Below, in pieces: positions 10,936 through 19,425 of a stretch of DNA of 51,403 nucleotides; the first letter of the stretch is position 1; every line of letters begins with the position of its first letter. The notes under the pieces are model-generated. The model had not been told where the DNA came from and did no database searches. It saw only the letters and a list, made by a program, of their open reading frames with translations. A program made the translations under genes and the position numbers. The DNA comes from Myceligenerans salitolerans (GTDB taxonomy: Bacteria; Actinomycetota; Actinomycetes; Actinomycetales; Cellulomonadaceae). The DNA lies in the NCBI RefSeq assembly GCF_017349295.1, contig NZ_JAFMPK010000018.1:1-51403 (forward strand), given 5' to 3'.

Positions 10936-11924
10936 GCGGACTCGTTGCCAGCCCGGTCCCTCTGGCCGAGGCGTACGACCTCGCGCTCGTCGACCTGGAC
11001 GGTGTGGCCTACCGCGGCCACCTGCCGATCGATCACGCAGCCGCCAGCCTGACCACGGCGCGCGCGGGCGGGATGGCGCTCGTGTTCGTGACGAACAACG
11101 CCTCCCGCGAGCCCGAGGAGGTCGCCGCCCAGCTCACCGGGCTCGACATCCCGGCCGACGCCGACGAGGTGATGACCGCCGCCCAGGCGTGCGCCACCCT
11201 GCTGCGTACCCGGCTCGACCCCGGCGCGAAGGCGCTCGTCGTGGGCGGCAAGGGACTGGTCACGGCGGTGCGGGCGGCAGGATTCGACGTGGTGGCGTCC
11301 GCCGACGACCGTCCGGACGCCGTCGCGCAGGGATACGCGCCGCAGCTCGCGTGGGAGGACCTCGCCGAGGCGGCGTACGCCGTCGGGCGGGGCGCCTGGC
11401 ACGTGGCGAGCAACCTCGACCTGTCGCTGCCCACGGCGCGTGGCCTCGCCCCGGGCAACGGGGCGCTCGTGGGCGCGGTCACCGCGGCGACGGGCGTGAC
11501 CCCGTCGAGCGCGGGCAAGCCGGGGCCGGACATGTTCCGGATGGCCGCCGAACGGGCCGGGGCGGCACGCCCCCTCGTGATCGGTGACCGGCTGGACACC
11601 GACCTCGCCGGGGCGCGAGCCGCCGGATACCCGGGCCTGCACGTGCTGACCGGGGTGTCCACCGCGCGGGACGCCGTCCTGGCGAAGCCGGGCGAACGCC
11701 CGTCCTTCCTCGGGGCGGACCTGCGAGCGCTCCTGCAGCCGCATCCGGAGCCCGTGCACGACGGCGGCTCCTGGGTGTGCGGCACGGCGTCCGCCCGGGT
11801 GGAGGACGGTGTGCTGCGACCGGTCGAGGGCGAGGGCATCGATCTCGTCCGGGCGGCCTGCGCGGCGGCCTGGGCGGCGGCGGACGCCGGCCGGCCGGTG
11901 ACGGCGGTGCCCGACCTGATCTGA
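10932..11924 (+). CDS. HAD-IIA family phosphatase (NagD-like)
   Basis: This 330-residue haloacid dehalogenase-superfamily hydrolase, subclass IIA, is equivalent to Rv1692, which is reported as a glycerol-phosphate phosphatase. Motif I is DLDGV (Asp21 nucleophile, Asp23 acid/base), motif II is VTNNAS, motif III is the Lys in AGKPGPDMF, and motif IV is IGDRLDTD. The start overlaps the TPR gene stop by 4 bases (ATGA). The C-terminal ~60 residues (after LLQPHPEP) are an extra actinobacterial extension. The substrate here is not provable from sequence. Confidence 0.9.
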   Translation: MSGLVASPVPLAEAYDLALVDLDGVAYRGHLPIDHAAASLTTARAGGMALVFVTNNASREPEEVAAQLTGLDIPADADEVMTAAQACATLLRTRLDPGAKALVVGGKGLVTAVRAAGFDVVASADDRPDAVAQGYAPQLAWEDLAEAAYAVGRGAWHVASNLDLSLPTARGLAPGNGALVGAVTAATGVTPSSAGKPGPDMFRMAAERAGAARPLVIGDRLDTDLAGARAAGYPGLHVLTGVSTARDAVLAKPGERPSFLGADLRALLQPHPEPVHDGGSWVCGTASARVEDGVLRPVEGEGIDLVRAACAAAWAAADAGRPVTAVPDLI

Positions 11925-11975
11925 CGGAGCGGGGCCCTGCGGCGCGTCCGACGGCGTGCCCGGTGGCCGCCCGGC

Positions 11976-11991
11976 CCCGGCACGTGCCGGG
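11976..11991. other. 16-bp perfect palindrome in intergenic region
   Basis: cccggcacgtgccggg lies in the 176-bp gap between the HAD gene and the next small gene. It could be a short terminator stem or an operator for a promoter serving the tlyA-nadK-recN genes. Nothing in the sequence decides between these. Confidence 0.4.
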
Positions 11992-12100
11992 CGAACGTGC
12001 GGCGCGCGCCTGCCCGGCAGTGTCAGGTACGGCAGGTACCGTGTAGTCGCGGCGCTGTCGCAGCATGTCATGTCCCAGTCCGGCACGAGAGGGTGACCGA

Positions 12101-12364
12101 GTGACCGAGTCGTACGAGTCCGAGCCCCGCGACGGCGGCTGGGACGTGGACGCACAAGCCTTCGCCGGCACGTCCGTGATCGGTGGGGGACACGCCGACG
12201 GAGCCCCGGCGGGCGGTCCCGGCGTGGAGCAGGGCTCCGAGGCGGTCGTGGAGCAGGCGCTCCGCGCACTGGACGGGCTGGACGAGCTTCCGCCGGCGGA
12301 GCACGTGCAGCGGTTCGAGCAGGTGCACGAGGCCCTGCGCGCCCACCTGAGCGGCGACGCCTGA
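12101..12364 (+). CDS. Small conserved hypothetical protein (Rv1693 position)
   Basis: An 87-residue acidic protein. Its N-terminal half is Gly/Ser-rich and probably disordered. The C-terminal ~45 residues form a predicted amphipathic helix pair (VVEQALRALDGLDELPPAEHVQRFEQVHEALRAHL). The GTG at 12101 is preceded by gagaggg; an in-frame ATG at 12065 lacks a ribosome site. It ends 3 bases before tlyA, and the same small gene sits between the HAD and tlyA genes in mycobacteria. Function unknown. Confidence 0.75.
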   Translation: MTESYESEPRDGGWDVDAQAFAGTSVIGGGHADGAPAGGPGVEQGSEAVVEQALRALDGLDELPPAEHVQRFEQVHEALRAHLSGDA

Positions 12365-12367
12365 GTC

Positions 12368-13366
12368 GTGGCGACGGTGATGACAGCGCGCGCCCGCGTG
12401 GACGCCGAGCTCGTCCGGCGCGGCCTGGCCCGCTCGCGCCGCCACGCGGCCGAGCTCGTGGCGGCCGGCCGGGTCTCGGTCGACGGCCGGACGGTCGCCA
12501 AGCCGTCCGCGGCGGTCGCGGACGACGCCGGTGTCGCGGTCACGCCCGGTGACCCGGGGGAGGCCGCGTACGCCTCGCGTGCCGGGCTGAAGCTCGCGGG
12601 CGCGCTCGACGCCCTCGCCGCGGGCCGGCCTGCCGGTACCGGGTCCGGCGTCGCCGGTGTCACCCGGGCCGGGGACGTGTTCCTCGTCGCCCCGCCAGGC
12701 CCCACGACCGCGGCGTCCACCCCCGCGGCTCCCGTCCTCGAGGGCGCGTGGTGCGCCGATCTCGGGGCGTCCACCGGCGGGTTCACCGACGTGCTCCTGC
12801 GGCGCGGGGCCACCCACGTGGTCGCGATCGACGTCGGCCACGGACAGCTGCTGGAACGGCTGCGCGAGGATCCCCGGGTCACCGTCGTCGAGGGCAGGAA
12901 CGTGCGCGACCTCGGCCCTGCCGACCTGGAGCGCGCGCCCGACGTCGTCACGGGGGACCTCTCGTTCATCTCACTGACCCTCGTGCTCCCCGCGATCGCC
13001 GCCGTCCTGGCACCGCGCGGCACCGCGCTGCTGCTGGTCAAGCCCCAGTTCGAGGTCGGGCGGGAACAGCTGGGCCGGGGCGGCGTCGTCCGGGACCCGG
13101 CCCTGCACGCGACCGCGATCACGACCGTCGTCCGCGCGGCCGAACACGCGGGCCTGCGGCTGCGCGCGATCGTCCCCAGCCCGCTGCCCGGCCCGAGCGG
13201 GAACCGCGAGTTCTTCGTGTGGCTCGTGGCCGACGACGAGGTCCCGGCCGTCGGCCCACGGCAACTGTCCGACGCCGTCACGGCGGCCGTCGCCCCCGGC
13301 ACCCTGGACCGGAACGGCCGGGTGCCCGCCGACACGCGGCACCACCACGATCTGGAGCAGGCATGA
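12368..13366 (+). CDS. tlyA: TlyA family rRNA 2'-O-methyltransferase
   Basis: A 332-residue protein with an N-terminal S4 RNA-binding domain (about residues 8-65: RVDAELVRRGLARSRRHAAELV, GRVSVDGRTV). A Rossmann-like SAM methyltransferase (FtsJ/RrmJ type) follows. SAM motif I is DLGASTGGFTD, the catalytic segment DLSFISL follows, then LLVKPQFEVGRE. Mycobacterial TlyA 2'-O-methylates 16S C1409 and 23S C1920, conferring capreomycin sensitivity. An extra Pro/Ala/Gly-rich insertion of about 35 residues separates the two domains here. The ATG at 12380 is an alternative start. The stop overlaps the NAD kinase start (ATGA). Confidence 0.93.
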   Translation: MATVMTARARVDAELVRRGLARSRRHAAELVAAGRVSVDGRTVAKPSAAVADDAGVAVTPGDPGEAAYASRAGLKLAGALDALAAGRPAGTGSGVAGVTRAGDVFLVAPPGPTTAASTPAAPVLEGAWCADLGASTGGFTDVLLRRGATHVVAIDVGHGQLLERLREDPRVTVVEGRNVRDLGPADLERAPDVVTGDLSFISLTLVLPAIAAVLAPRGTALLLVKPQFEVGREQLGRGGVVRDPALHATAITTVVRAAEHAGLRLRAIVPSPLPGPSGNREFFVWLVADDEVPAVGPRQLSDAVTAAVAPGTLDRNGRVPADTRHHHDLEQA

Positions 13367-14292
13367 CACGGCGGGTGCTGATCGTCACGCACGGCGGACG
13401 CCCCGCGGCCGTCGCGGCGACCACCGAGGCGGTGCGCGAGCTCAAGGCGGCGGGCTTCGACCCGGCCCTGCACGACGACGCGCTCACCGAGGACTTCGGC
13501 GACCACATGGACGTCGCACGCCTGCGTGAGGGCGTCACCGAGTCCGAGCTGGTCATGGTGCTCGGCGGGGACGGCACCATCCTGCGGGCCGCGGAGCTCA
13601 CGCGCGGCACCGACGTGCCGCTCCTCGGCGTGAACCTGGGCCACGTCGGCTTCCTCGCGGAGTCCGAGCGGGACGACCTGCACGCGGCGGTCGAGCGCCT
13701 CGCGGCACGCGACTACACCGTCGAGAAGCGCGCGTGCGTCGAGGTGGACGTGCACCTGCCCGACGGCGGCGAGGTCCTCTCCGGCTGGGCGCTGAACGAG
13801 GTGACCATCGAGAAGGGACTCGGCGGGCGCATGCTGGAGGTCGGGGTCAGCGTGGACGGGCGACCGCTGTCCTCCTTCGGCTGCGACGGCGTCGTGATGT
13901 CCACGGCCACCGGATCGACGGCGCACGCCTTCTCCGGCGGCGGGCCGGTGATCTGGCCGGACGTCGACGCCGTGCTGTTCGTCCCGCTGAGTGCGCACGC
14001 CCTGTTCGCCCGCCCGCTGGTGGTGGGGCCCCGTAACGAGATCGGGGTGCGGGTGCTGCCCGCGTCGGCCGTGCCCGGGGTGCTCACCTGCGACGGGCGG
14101 CGGCGGATCGACGTGCCGCAGGGGTCCAACGTGCTCGTGCGGCGCGCGGGCGAGATCCGGCTGGCGCGGCTGAGCCAGGCGCCGTTCACCGACCGGCTGG
14201 TGTCGAAGTTCGACCTGCCCGTCGCGGGCTGGCGCGAGCGGGCGGTACGGTCTGATCCGTCCGGACAAACTTTCGAGCGTGGTGAGGAGTGA
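13363..14292 (+). CDS. nadK: NAD kinase
   Basis: Phosphorylates NAD+ to NADP+ in the cytoplasm. The 309-residue protein has the diagnostic GGDGTILRAAE motif, NLGHVGFLAE, ALNEVTIEKG, and the glycine-rich STATGSTAHAFSGGGPV segment. It is preceded by tlyA (4-base overlap) and followed by recN with a 2-base gap, in the same order as Rv1694-Rv1696 of M. tuberculosis. The last ~25 residues are poorly conserved in the family. Confidence 0.96.
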   Translation: MTRRVLIVTHGGRPAAVAATTEAVRELKAAGFDPALHDDALTEDFGDHMDVARLREGVTESELVMVLGGDGTILRAAELTRGTDVPLLGVNLGHVGFLAESERDDLHAAVERLAARDYTVEKRACVEVDVHLPDGGEVLSGWALNEVTIEKGLGGRMLEVGVSVDGRPLSSFGCDGVVMSTATGSTAHAFSGGGPVIWPDVDAVLFVPLSAHALFARPLVVGPRNEIGVRVLPASAVPGVLTCDGRRRIDVPQGSNVLVRRAGEIRLARLSQAPFTDRLVSKFDLPVAGWRERAVRSDPSGQTFERGEE

Positions 14293-14293
14293 C

Positions 14294-16063
14294 GTGCTCG
14301 AGGAGATCGCTATCGAGAACCTGGGCGTCATCCGCGGCGCTCGCGTGCCCCTGTCCGAGGGGCTGACCGTCATCACCGGTGAGACGGGCGCGGGCAAGAC
14401 GATGGTGCTCACGGGACTGAACCTGCTCATGGGCGGGAAGGCCGACCCGCAGTCGGTTCGTCCGGGCGCCGACCGCGCGGCCGTGGAGGGCAGGATCCGC
14501 GTGTCGGGGCATCCCACGGCGGCGGCGCGCGTGGACGAGGCCGGAGGCGAGTTGGAGGACGACGGCACCGTCGTGGTGCTGCGCACGATCGCCGACGGCC
14601 GCTCCCGTGCCCACCTGGGCGGCCGTGCCGTCCCGCAGGGCGTGCTCGCCGAGATCGCGGACGACCTCGTCACCGTACACGGGCAGGCCGAGCAGCTGCG
14701 CCTGCGCACGAGTGCCAAGCAGCGCGACGCGCTGGACGACTTCGCCGGGCCCGTCCACCAGGGCGTGCTCGCCGAGTACCGGACGGCCTGGTCCGAGCGC
14801 GCGGGCCTGCTGACGGAGATCTCCGGCTCGGAGGCCAGGGCCGCGGAGCGGGCCCGCGAGGTGGAGCTGCTGCGGATCGGGCTCGAGGAGATCGAGCGGG
14901 TCGATCCGCAGCCGGGCGAGGACACGGAGCTGGCGGCGCTGATCGAGCGGCTGTCGAACGCGGAGGCGCTGCGCGTCGCGGCGGGCGAGGCGCACCAGGC
15001 GATGGCCGGAGAGGACGAGACCGGCGCGCAGCGCAGCGCGATCGCGCTGATCGAGGCCGCGCGCAGAGCGCTGGAGGGCGGCGCGCGGTCCGACCCGGCG
15101 CTGGGCGAGCTGGCGACCCGGTCCGCCGAGGTCGGCTACCTGATCAACGACCTCGCGACCGACGTCGCCGCCTACCTGGACGATCTCCAGGCGGACCCCG
15201 GTGGCCTGGAGGCCGCCCACGCGCGCATGGCCGACCTGAACGGGCTGACCCGCAGCTACGGCGAGACGATCGACGACGTGCTGCAGTGGGCGAGCGACGC
15301 CGGCCTGCGCCTGCTGGACCTGGACGACGGCGGCGACCGACTGGAGTCCATGAAACGGCGCGTGGCCGAGCTCGACGCCGAGCTGGACCGGCTGGCGGGC
15401 GTCCTCACCGAGGCGCGCACCGCGGGTGCGGCCGAGCTGGCCGAGGCCGTCACCGCCGAGCTGCACGGCCTCGCGATGGGCGGTGCGCACCTGGAGGTCA
15501 CCGTCGCGCCGGCGGACACCCTCGGTCCGTACGGCGCCGACCAGGTCACCATGCTGCTCGTGCCCCACCCGGGCGCCCCGCCGAGTCCGCTCGGCAAGGG
15601 CGCCTCGGGAGGTGAGCTGTCGCGCGTCATGCTCGCGCTGGAGGTCGCGCTCGCCACGTCGCCGCACAAGCAGGAGAGCGGGACGCGGGACGGCGCCGAG
15701 GCCGCCGCCATGCGGCGGACCTTCGTGTTCGACGAGGTCGACGCCGGGGTCGGCGGGCGCGCCGCGGTCGAGGTGGGGCGGCGGCTGGCGCGCCTGGGAC
15801 GCACCACGCAGGTCGTCGTCGTGACGCACCTGGCGCAGGTCGCCGCGTTCGGCGACGCCCACCTCGTGGTCACGAAGTCGACGGGCGACACGGCGGGCGA
15901 CGACGATGCCGGCGACGGGATGATCACCGTCACGGGCGTGCGTGAGGTCACGGACGAGAGCCGTGTCGTCGAGCTGGCGCGCATGCTCTCGGGCCAGGAC
16001 GACTCCGCCACCGCTCGCCGGCACGCCCTGGAGCTCCTGGAGTCGTCGGTCGTGGGACGATGA
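14294..16063 (+). CDS. recN: DNA repair protein RecN
   Basis: An SMC-like ATPase of double-strand break repair, 589 residues. The N-terminus has Walker A GETGAGKTM near residue 30. A central coiled-coil region (about 160-380, rich in Glu/Arg/Leu) follows. The C-terminal half of the ATPase has the signature KGASGGELSRVMLALEV, Walker B FVFDEVDAGVGG and the D/H-loop VVVTHLAQVAAFGD. I chose the GTG at 14294 because ggtgaggag lies just before it; an earlier in-frame GTG at 14279 overlaps nadK. The stop overlaps the next start (ATGA). Confidence 0.95.
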   Translation: MLEEIAIENLGVIRGARVPLSEGLTVITGETGAGKTMVLTGLNLLMGGKADPQSVRPGADRAAVEGRIRVSGHPTAAARVDEAGGELEDDGTVVVLRTIADGRSRAHLGGRAVPQGVLAEIADDLVTVHGQAEQLRLRTSAKQRDALDDFAGPVHQGVLAEYRTAWSERAGLLTEISGSEARAAERAREVELLRIGLEEIERVDPQPGEDTELAALIERLSNAEALRVAAGEAHQAMAGEDETGAQRSAIALIEAARRALEGGARSDPALGELATRSAEVGYLINDLATDVAAYLDDLQADPGGLEAAHARMADLNGLTRSYGETIDDVLQWASDAGLRLLDLDDGGDRLESMKRRVAELDAELDRLAGVLTEARTAGAAELAEAVTAELHGLAMGGAHLEVTVAPADTLGPYGADQVTMLLVPHPGAPPSPLGKGASGGELSRVMLALEVALATSPHKQESGTRDGAEAAAMRRTFVFDEVDAGVGGRAAVEVGRRLARLGRTTQVVVVTHLAQVAAFGDAHLVVTKSTGDTAGDDDAGDGMITVTGVREVTDESRVVELARMLSGQDDSATARRHALELLESSVVGR

Positions 16064-17265
16064 GGGCGATGAAGCTCATCCTGACCAGGCCCGGCCAGCG
16101 CGACGAGGAGCGGGCGGACCCCGGCGGGCCCGTCACGGGGCCCGCGCGCGTCGGGAAGCGGACCAAGGAACTCACCGGCCGCCTGAACCCCGGCGACGTC
16201 GCCGTGATCGACCACGCGGACATCGACCGCGTGGCCGCCGACGCGCTCGTCGCCGCCCAGCCGGCCGCCGTGCTCAACGCCGCCCGGTCCATCTCCGGCC
16301 GCTACCCGAACACCGGTCCGGCGATCCTGCTCGAAGCCGGCATCCCGCTGGTCGACGACCTCGGGCCCGCCGTCATGGCGCTCGACGAGCGCACCCCGCT
16401 GGAGATCCTCGAAGGCCAGGTCATGGCGGGCGGCGAGGTCGTCGCCAAGGGGGAGCGTCAGACCGCCGCGTCGCTCGAGGAGGCGATGACCGCCGCCCGA
16501 GAGGGACTGTCGGTGGAGATCGAGCGGTTCGCCGAGAACACCATGACGTACCTGCGCCGCGAGCGGGACCTGCTGCTCGACGGCGTCGGCGTGCCGGAGA
16601 TCCGTACCTCCATCGCCGGGCGTCACGTGCTCATCGTGGTGCGCGGCTACCACTACCGCGAGGACCTCGCGATGCTGCGGTCGTACGTCAAGGAGAACCG
16701 CCCGGTCCTCATCGGCGTCGACGGCGGTGCGGACGCGATCATCGACGAGGGCTGGAAGCCCGACATGATCGTGGGGGACATGGACTCCGTCTCGGACCAC
16801 GCGCTCGCCAGCGGCGCGGAGGTCGTGGTGCACGCCTACCGGGACGGCAAGGCCCCGGGCCTGGAGCGCGTGCGAGAGCTCGGCGTGGAGCCCGTCGTCT
16901 TCCCCGCCACGGGCACCAGCGAGGACATCACGATGCTGCTCGCCGACGACAAGGGCGCCGAACTGATCGTCGCCGTCGGCACCCACGCCACCCTGGTGGA
17001 GTTCCTGGACAAGGGGCGCGCCGGGATGGCGTCGACGTTCCTCACCCGGCTGCGCGTGGGAGGCAAGCTCATCGACGCGAAGGGCGTCTCCCGGCTGTAC
17101 CGCACCCGCATCTCCAACACGCAGCTCACCATGCTGTCGCTGGCCGGCGTGTCGGCCGTCCTGGCGGCCATCGCCGCGACGTCCGCCGGCCAGACGTTCT
17201 TCGGCATCCTGGGCGCGCGCTTCGACGACCTCTGGTCGTGGCTGGGTAGCCTGTTCGGCGGCTGA
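16060..17265 (+). CDS. steA: SteA-like cytokinetic ring protein
   Basis: This 401-residue protein is equivalent to Rv1697 and C. glutamicum SteA. It has a thiamin pyrophosphokinase-like catalytic fold in the middle (VLIGVDGGADAIIDEGWKPDMIVGDMDSVSD, then ATGTSEDITMLLADDKGA). A single C-terminal transmembrane helix follows (LAGVSAVLAAIAATSAG region). In corynebacteria SteA works with the adjacent SteB to control cell-wall hydrolysis at division (established for that genus). The adjacent MctB/SteB-like gene makes the same pairing likely here. A second ATG three codons in (16069) could be the true start. Confidence 0.9.
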   Translation: MRAMKLILTRPGQRDEERADPGGPVTGPARVGKRTKELTGRLNPGDVAVIDHADIDRVAADALVAAQPAAVLNAARSISGRYPNTGPAILLEAGIPLVDDLGPAVMALDERTPLEILEGQVMAGGEVVAKGERQTAASLEEAMTAAREGLSVEIERFAENTMTYLRRERDLLLDGVGVPEIRTSIAGRHVLIVVRGYHYREDLAMLRSYVKENRPVLIGVDGGADAIIDEGWKPDMIVGDMDSVSDHALASGAEVVVHAYRDGKAPGLERVRELGVEPVVFPATGTSEDITMLLADDKGAELIVAVGTHATLVEFLDKGRAGMASTFLTRLRVGGKLIDAKGVSRLYRTRISNTQLTMLSLAGVSAVLAAIAATSAGQTFFGILGARFDDLWSWLGSLFGG

Positions 17266-17384
17266 CCCGCCGCACGTCTCCACCGTCCGTCCCTCCACCG
17301 CCGTATCGTGTCCCCACCCGCAACGTCGCACCGCGGGCCCCCGACCCGCCGCCCGCGCACAGAAATGAAGGACCTTCGCCCCTC

Positions 17385-18383
17385 GTGATCGATTTCCGCT
17401 ACCACCTCGTCTCGCTCATCTCGGTGTTCCTCGCGCTCGCGGTGGGCATCATCCTGGGAGCGGGGCCACTCCAGGGGGCGCTCGGCGAGACCCTCACCCG
17501 GCAGGTCGACACGCTGCGTGAGGAGCGCAACATCCTGCGCGCCCAGCTCGACGACACGACGAGCAGGCTGGCGGCCGACGAGGCCTTCCTGGCCGCCGCC
17601 GCGCCACGGCTCCTGGACGAGACGCTCACCGGCCGCCGCGTCGCCGTCGTCGGCCTGGGCGACGTGCCCTCCAGCGTCCGCTCGGGCGTGATCGACCAGC
17701 TCGAGACGGCCGGGGCCGAGGTCGTCGTCAGCGCGAAGCTCCCCACCAACTGGACCGACGTCGACGAGGAGTCCACCCGGACGACCGTCGCCGACGGGCT
17801 GCGGAACACGCTCGCCGACGCCGGCGTGGAGACGATCGAGGACAACGCGGCCGCCACACTGGCCTCGGCCGTGACGCTCGCGCTCACCGGCACCGACTCC
17901 ACCGGCGAACGCAGCACGACCGCGCTGGACCTGGAACAGCAGCTCGAGACGTTCGGGCTGCTGCGGACAGCCGACGACCAGCCCGTCCCGGCCACCTCCG
18001 TCGTCCTCCTGTCCACGGCCGCCGAGCCCGGCGCGGTGGAGGACACCGAGGCCGAGCCGGAACCCGGCGAGTCGGAGACGGCGACCCTCGAGCCCGCCAG
18101 CCCCCGCTACGTCGGCGACGTGTGGACCGGTGTGGTCGTGGGCGTCGAACAGGTCGCCGGGACGGCCGTGGTCGCGGGCCCCGCTGCCGACGGCGACGAC
18201 GTCGTGCAGCGCGTACGCTCCGACGACGATCTCGCACGCGAGGTGAGCACCGTGAGCGAGGTGACCGAACTGGCCGGCCGGATCACCGTGCCGCTGGCGC
18301 TCGCGGCGGCCCTCGCCGGACACGTGGACCAGTACGGCACCGAGCCGGACACGGCCGTGATCCCGCCGATGCCCGAGGACTGA
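17385..18383 (+). CDS. MctB/SteB-like envelope protein (DUF3186)
   Basis: This 332-residue protein has a single N-terminal signal-anchor helix (LVSLISVFLALAVGIILGAG). A coiled-coil-like stretch (VDTLREERNILRAQLDDTTSRL) and a large extracytoplasmic domain follow. It is the homologue of Rv1698, described as the copper-handling outer-membrane protein MctB. It also matches the SteB partner of SteA by gene order and architecture. This organism should lack a mycolate outer membrane, so a pore role is unlikely and a division/cell-wall role more plausible (inference). The GTG start at 17385 has gaagga about 11 bases upstream. Confidence 0.85.
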   Translation: MIDFRYHLVSLISVFLALAVGIILGAGPLQGALGETLTRQVDTLREERNILRAQLDDTTSRLAADEAFLAAAAPRLLDETLTGRRVAVVGLGDVPSSVRSGVIDQLETAGAEVVVSAKLPTNWTDVDEESTRTTVADGLRNTLADAGVETIEDNAAATLASAVTLALTGTDSTGERSTTALDLEQQLETFGLLRTADDQPVPATSVVLLSTAAEPGAVEDTEAEPEPGESETATLEPASPRYVGDVWTGVVVGVEQVAGTAVVAGPAADGDDVVQRVRSDDDLAREVSTVSEVTELAGRITVPLALAAALAGHVDQYGTEPDTAVIPPMPED

Positions 18384-18402
18384 CCGACGAAGGAGCGCTG
18401 AC

Positions 18403-19425
18403 ATGGGAGCTTTCCGGTTCGCCGCCGCGGCCCTGGCCGCGGGCGCGACGACCGCGTGGGCACGGGGGCGGCTCGACGACGCCGTGCGCTCGGGCGCGCT
18501 GAAGCACCTGCACGACAAGGTCGCGACCCCCGAGGCATGGACCCGGACCAACCACCGCGGTGAACCCGTCAGCCTGCTGGAGGGGCCGGCCGTGGCAGCC
18601 GGCCTCGTGGCCGGGTCGGTCGTGGCCGGCGGCCCCGCCGCGGGGCCGACGGCCTTCGCGACCGCCACCGCCGGGGCGTTCGGCGTGATCGACGACGTCG
18701 CCGAGGACGCCGACACCGCCGCGAAAGGGCTGCGCGGGCATCTCGGTGCGCTCGCTCGCGGCCAGGTCACCACGGGTGGGCTCAAGGTCCTGGGAATCTG
18801 CACGTCCGCTCTGGTCGCTGCCGCCGCCGGGACCCCGCGCCGGGGCGGCGCCCTCGCCCACCTGGTGGACATCGGGGTCAACGGCGCGCTCATCGGCGGC
18901 ACCGCGAATCTGGTGAACCTCTTCGACCTGCGGCCAGGGCGCGCGCTGAAGGCGGCGACCGCGGCGAGCCTCGCCGCCGGGATCGTGGCGGGTGCCGGGA
19001 CCCCGGGCCCGGGCGCCACGCCGACAGCGGGCGCGGCCACCGGAGCACTGCTCGGCGCCGTCGCCGCGGCCGCGCCCGCCGACCTCGGCGAGCGCGACAT
19101 GCTCGGCGACGGTGGCGCCAACGCGCTCGGTGCGATCGTCGGCGCCCAGCTCGCCTTCGGCGCCCCGCGCACGGTGCGGCTCGCCGCGCTGGCGGGCGTC
19201 GTCGGCCTGACGCTCGCCTCCGAGAAGGTGAGCTTCTCCCAGGTCATCCGGTCGACCCCGTGGCTGCACCGGATCGACATGCTGGGACGGCGGCCCGCGA
19301 CCCCCGTCACCACCGGACCCCGGGACGCGGCCGCTCCGGCGGCGACCCCGGCCGCTCCGGCGGCGACCCCGGCCGCTCGGGCGGCGACGAACCCGGCCGC
19401 CGGGGAGCCCGGCGGCACGCCTTGA
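18403..19425 (+). CDS. Degenerate MraY/WecA-like (GT4) membrane protein
   Basis: A 340-residue polytopic membrane protein rich in Ala/Gly helices. Its sequence retains the skeleton of polyprenyl-phosphate HexNAc-1-phosphate transferases: GVIDDVAEDADTAAKGL in place of the DD-containing loop, NLVNLFDLRPGRALK in place of NxxNxxDGxxGL, and MLGDGGANALGAIVG in place of the MGDxGS loop. Several residues differ from MraY/WecA, so catalysis is uncertain. The last ~40 residues are Ala/Pro/Thr repeats encoded by 21-bp tandem DNA repeats. It is followed by murJ with a TTGA overlap, so it is probably a partner in lipid II or wall-polymer handling (inference). Confidence 0.75.
   Translation: MGAFRFAAAALAAGATTAWARGRLDDAVRSGALKHLHDKVATPEAWTRTNHRGEPVSLLEGPAVAAGLVAGSVVAGGPAAGPTAFATATAGAFGVIDDVAEDADTAAKGLRGHLGALARGQVTTGGLKVLGICTSALVAAAAGTPRRGGALAHLVDIGVNGALIGGTANLVNLFDLRPGRALKAATAASLAAGIVAGAGTPGPGATPTAGAATGALLGAVAAAAPADLGERDMLGDGGANALGAIVGAQLAFGAPRTVRLAALAGVVGLTLASEKVSFSQVIRSTPWLHRIDMLGRRPATPVTTGPRDAAAPAATPAAPAATPAARAATNPAAGEPGGTP
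19331..19399 (+). repeat. 21-bp tandem repeat in coding sequence
   Basis: Three tandem units (19331-19351, 19352-19372, then a diverged third) encode an Ala/Pro/Thr-rich tail at the C-terminus of the GT4-like protein. The repeat probably varies in copy number between strains. Confidence 0.75.

Noticed and set aside
11479-14925. Very long minus-strand open frame (over 1,100 codons) opposite HAD, tlyA, nadK and recN
   Set aside because: It lies antisense to genes with clear motifs, has low-complexity Ser/Arg/Pro composition and no recognisable domain. It is a product of high third-position GC.
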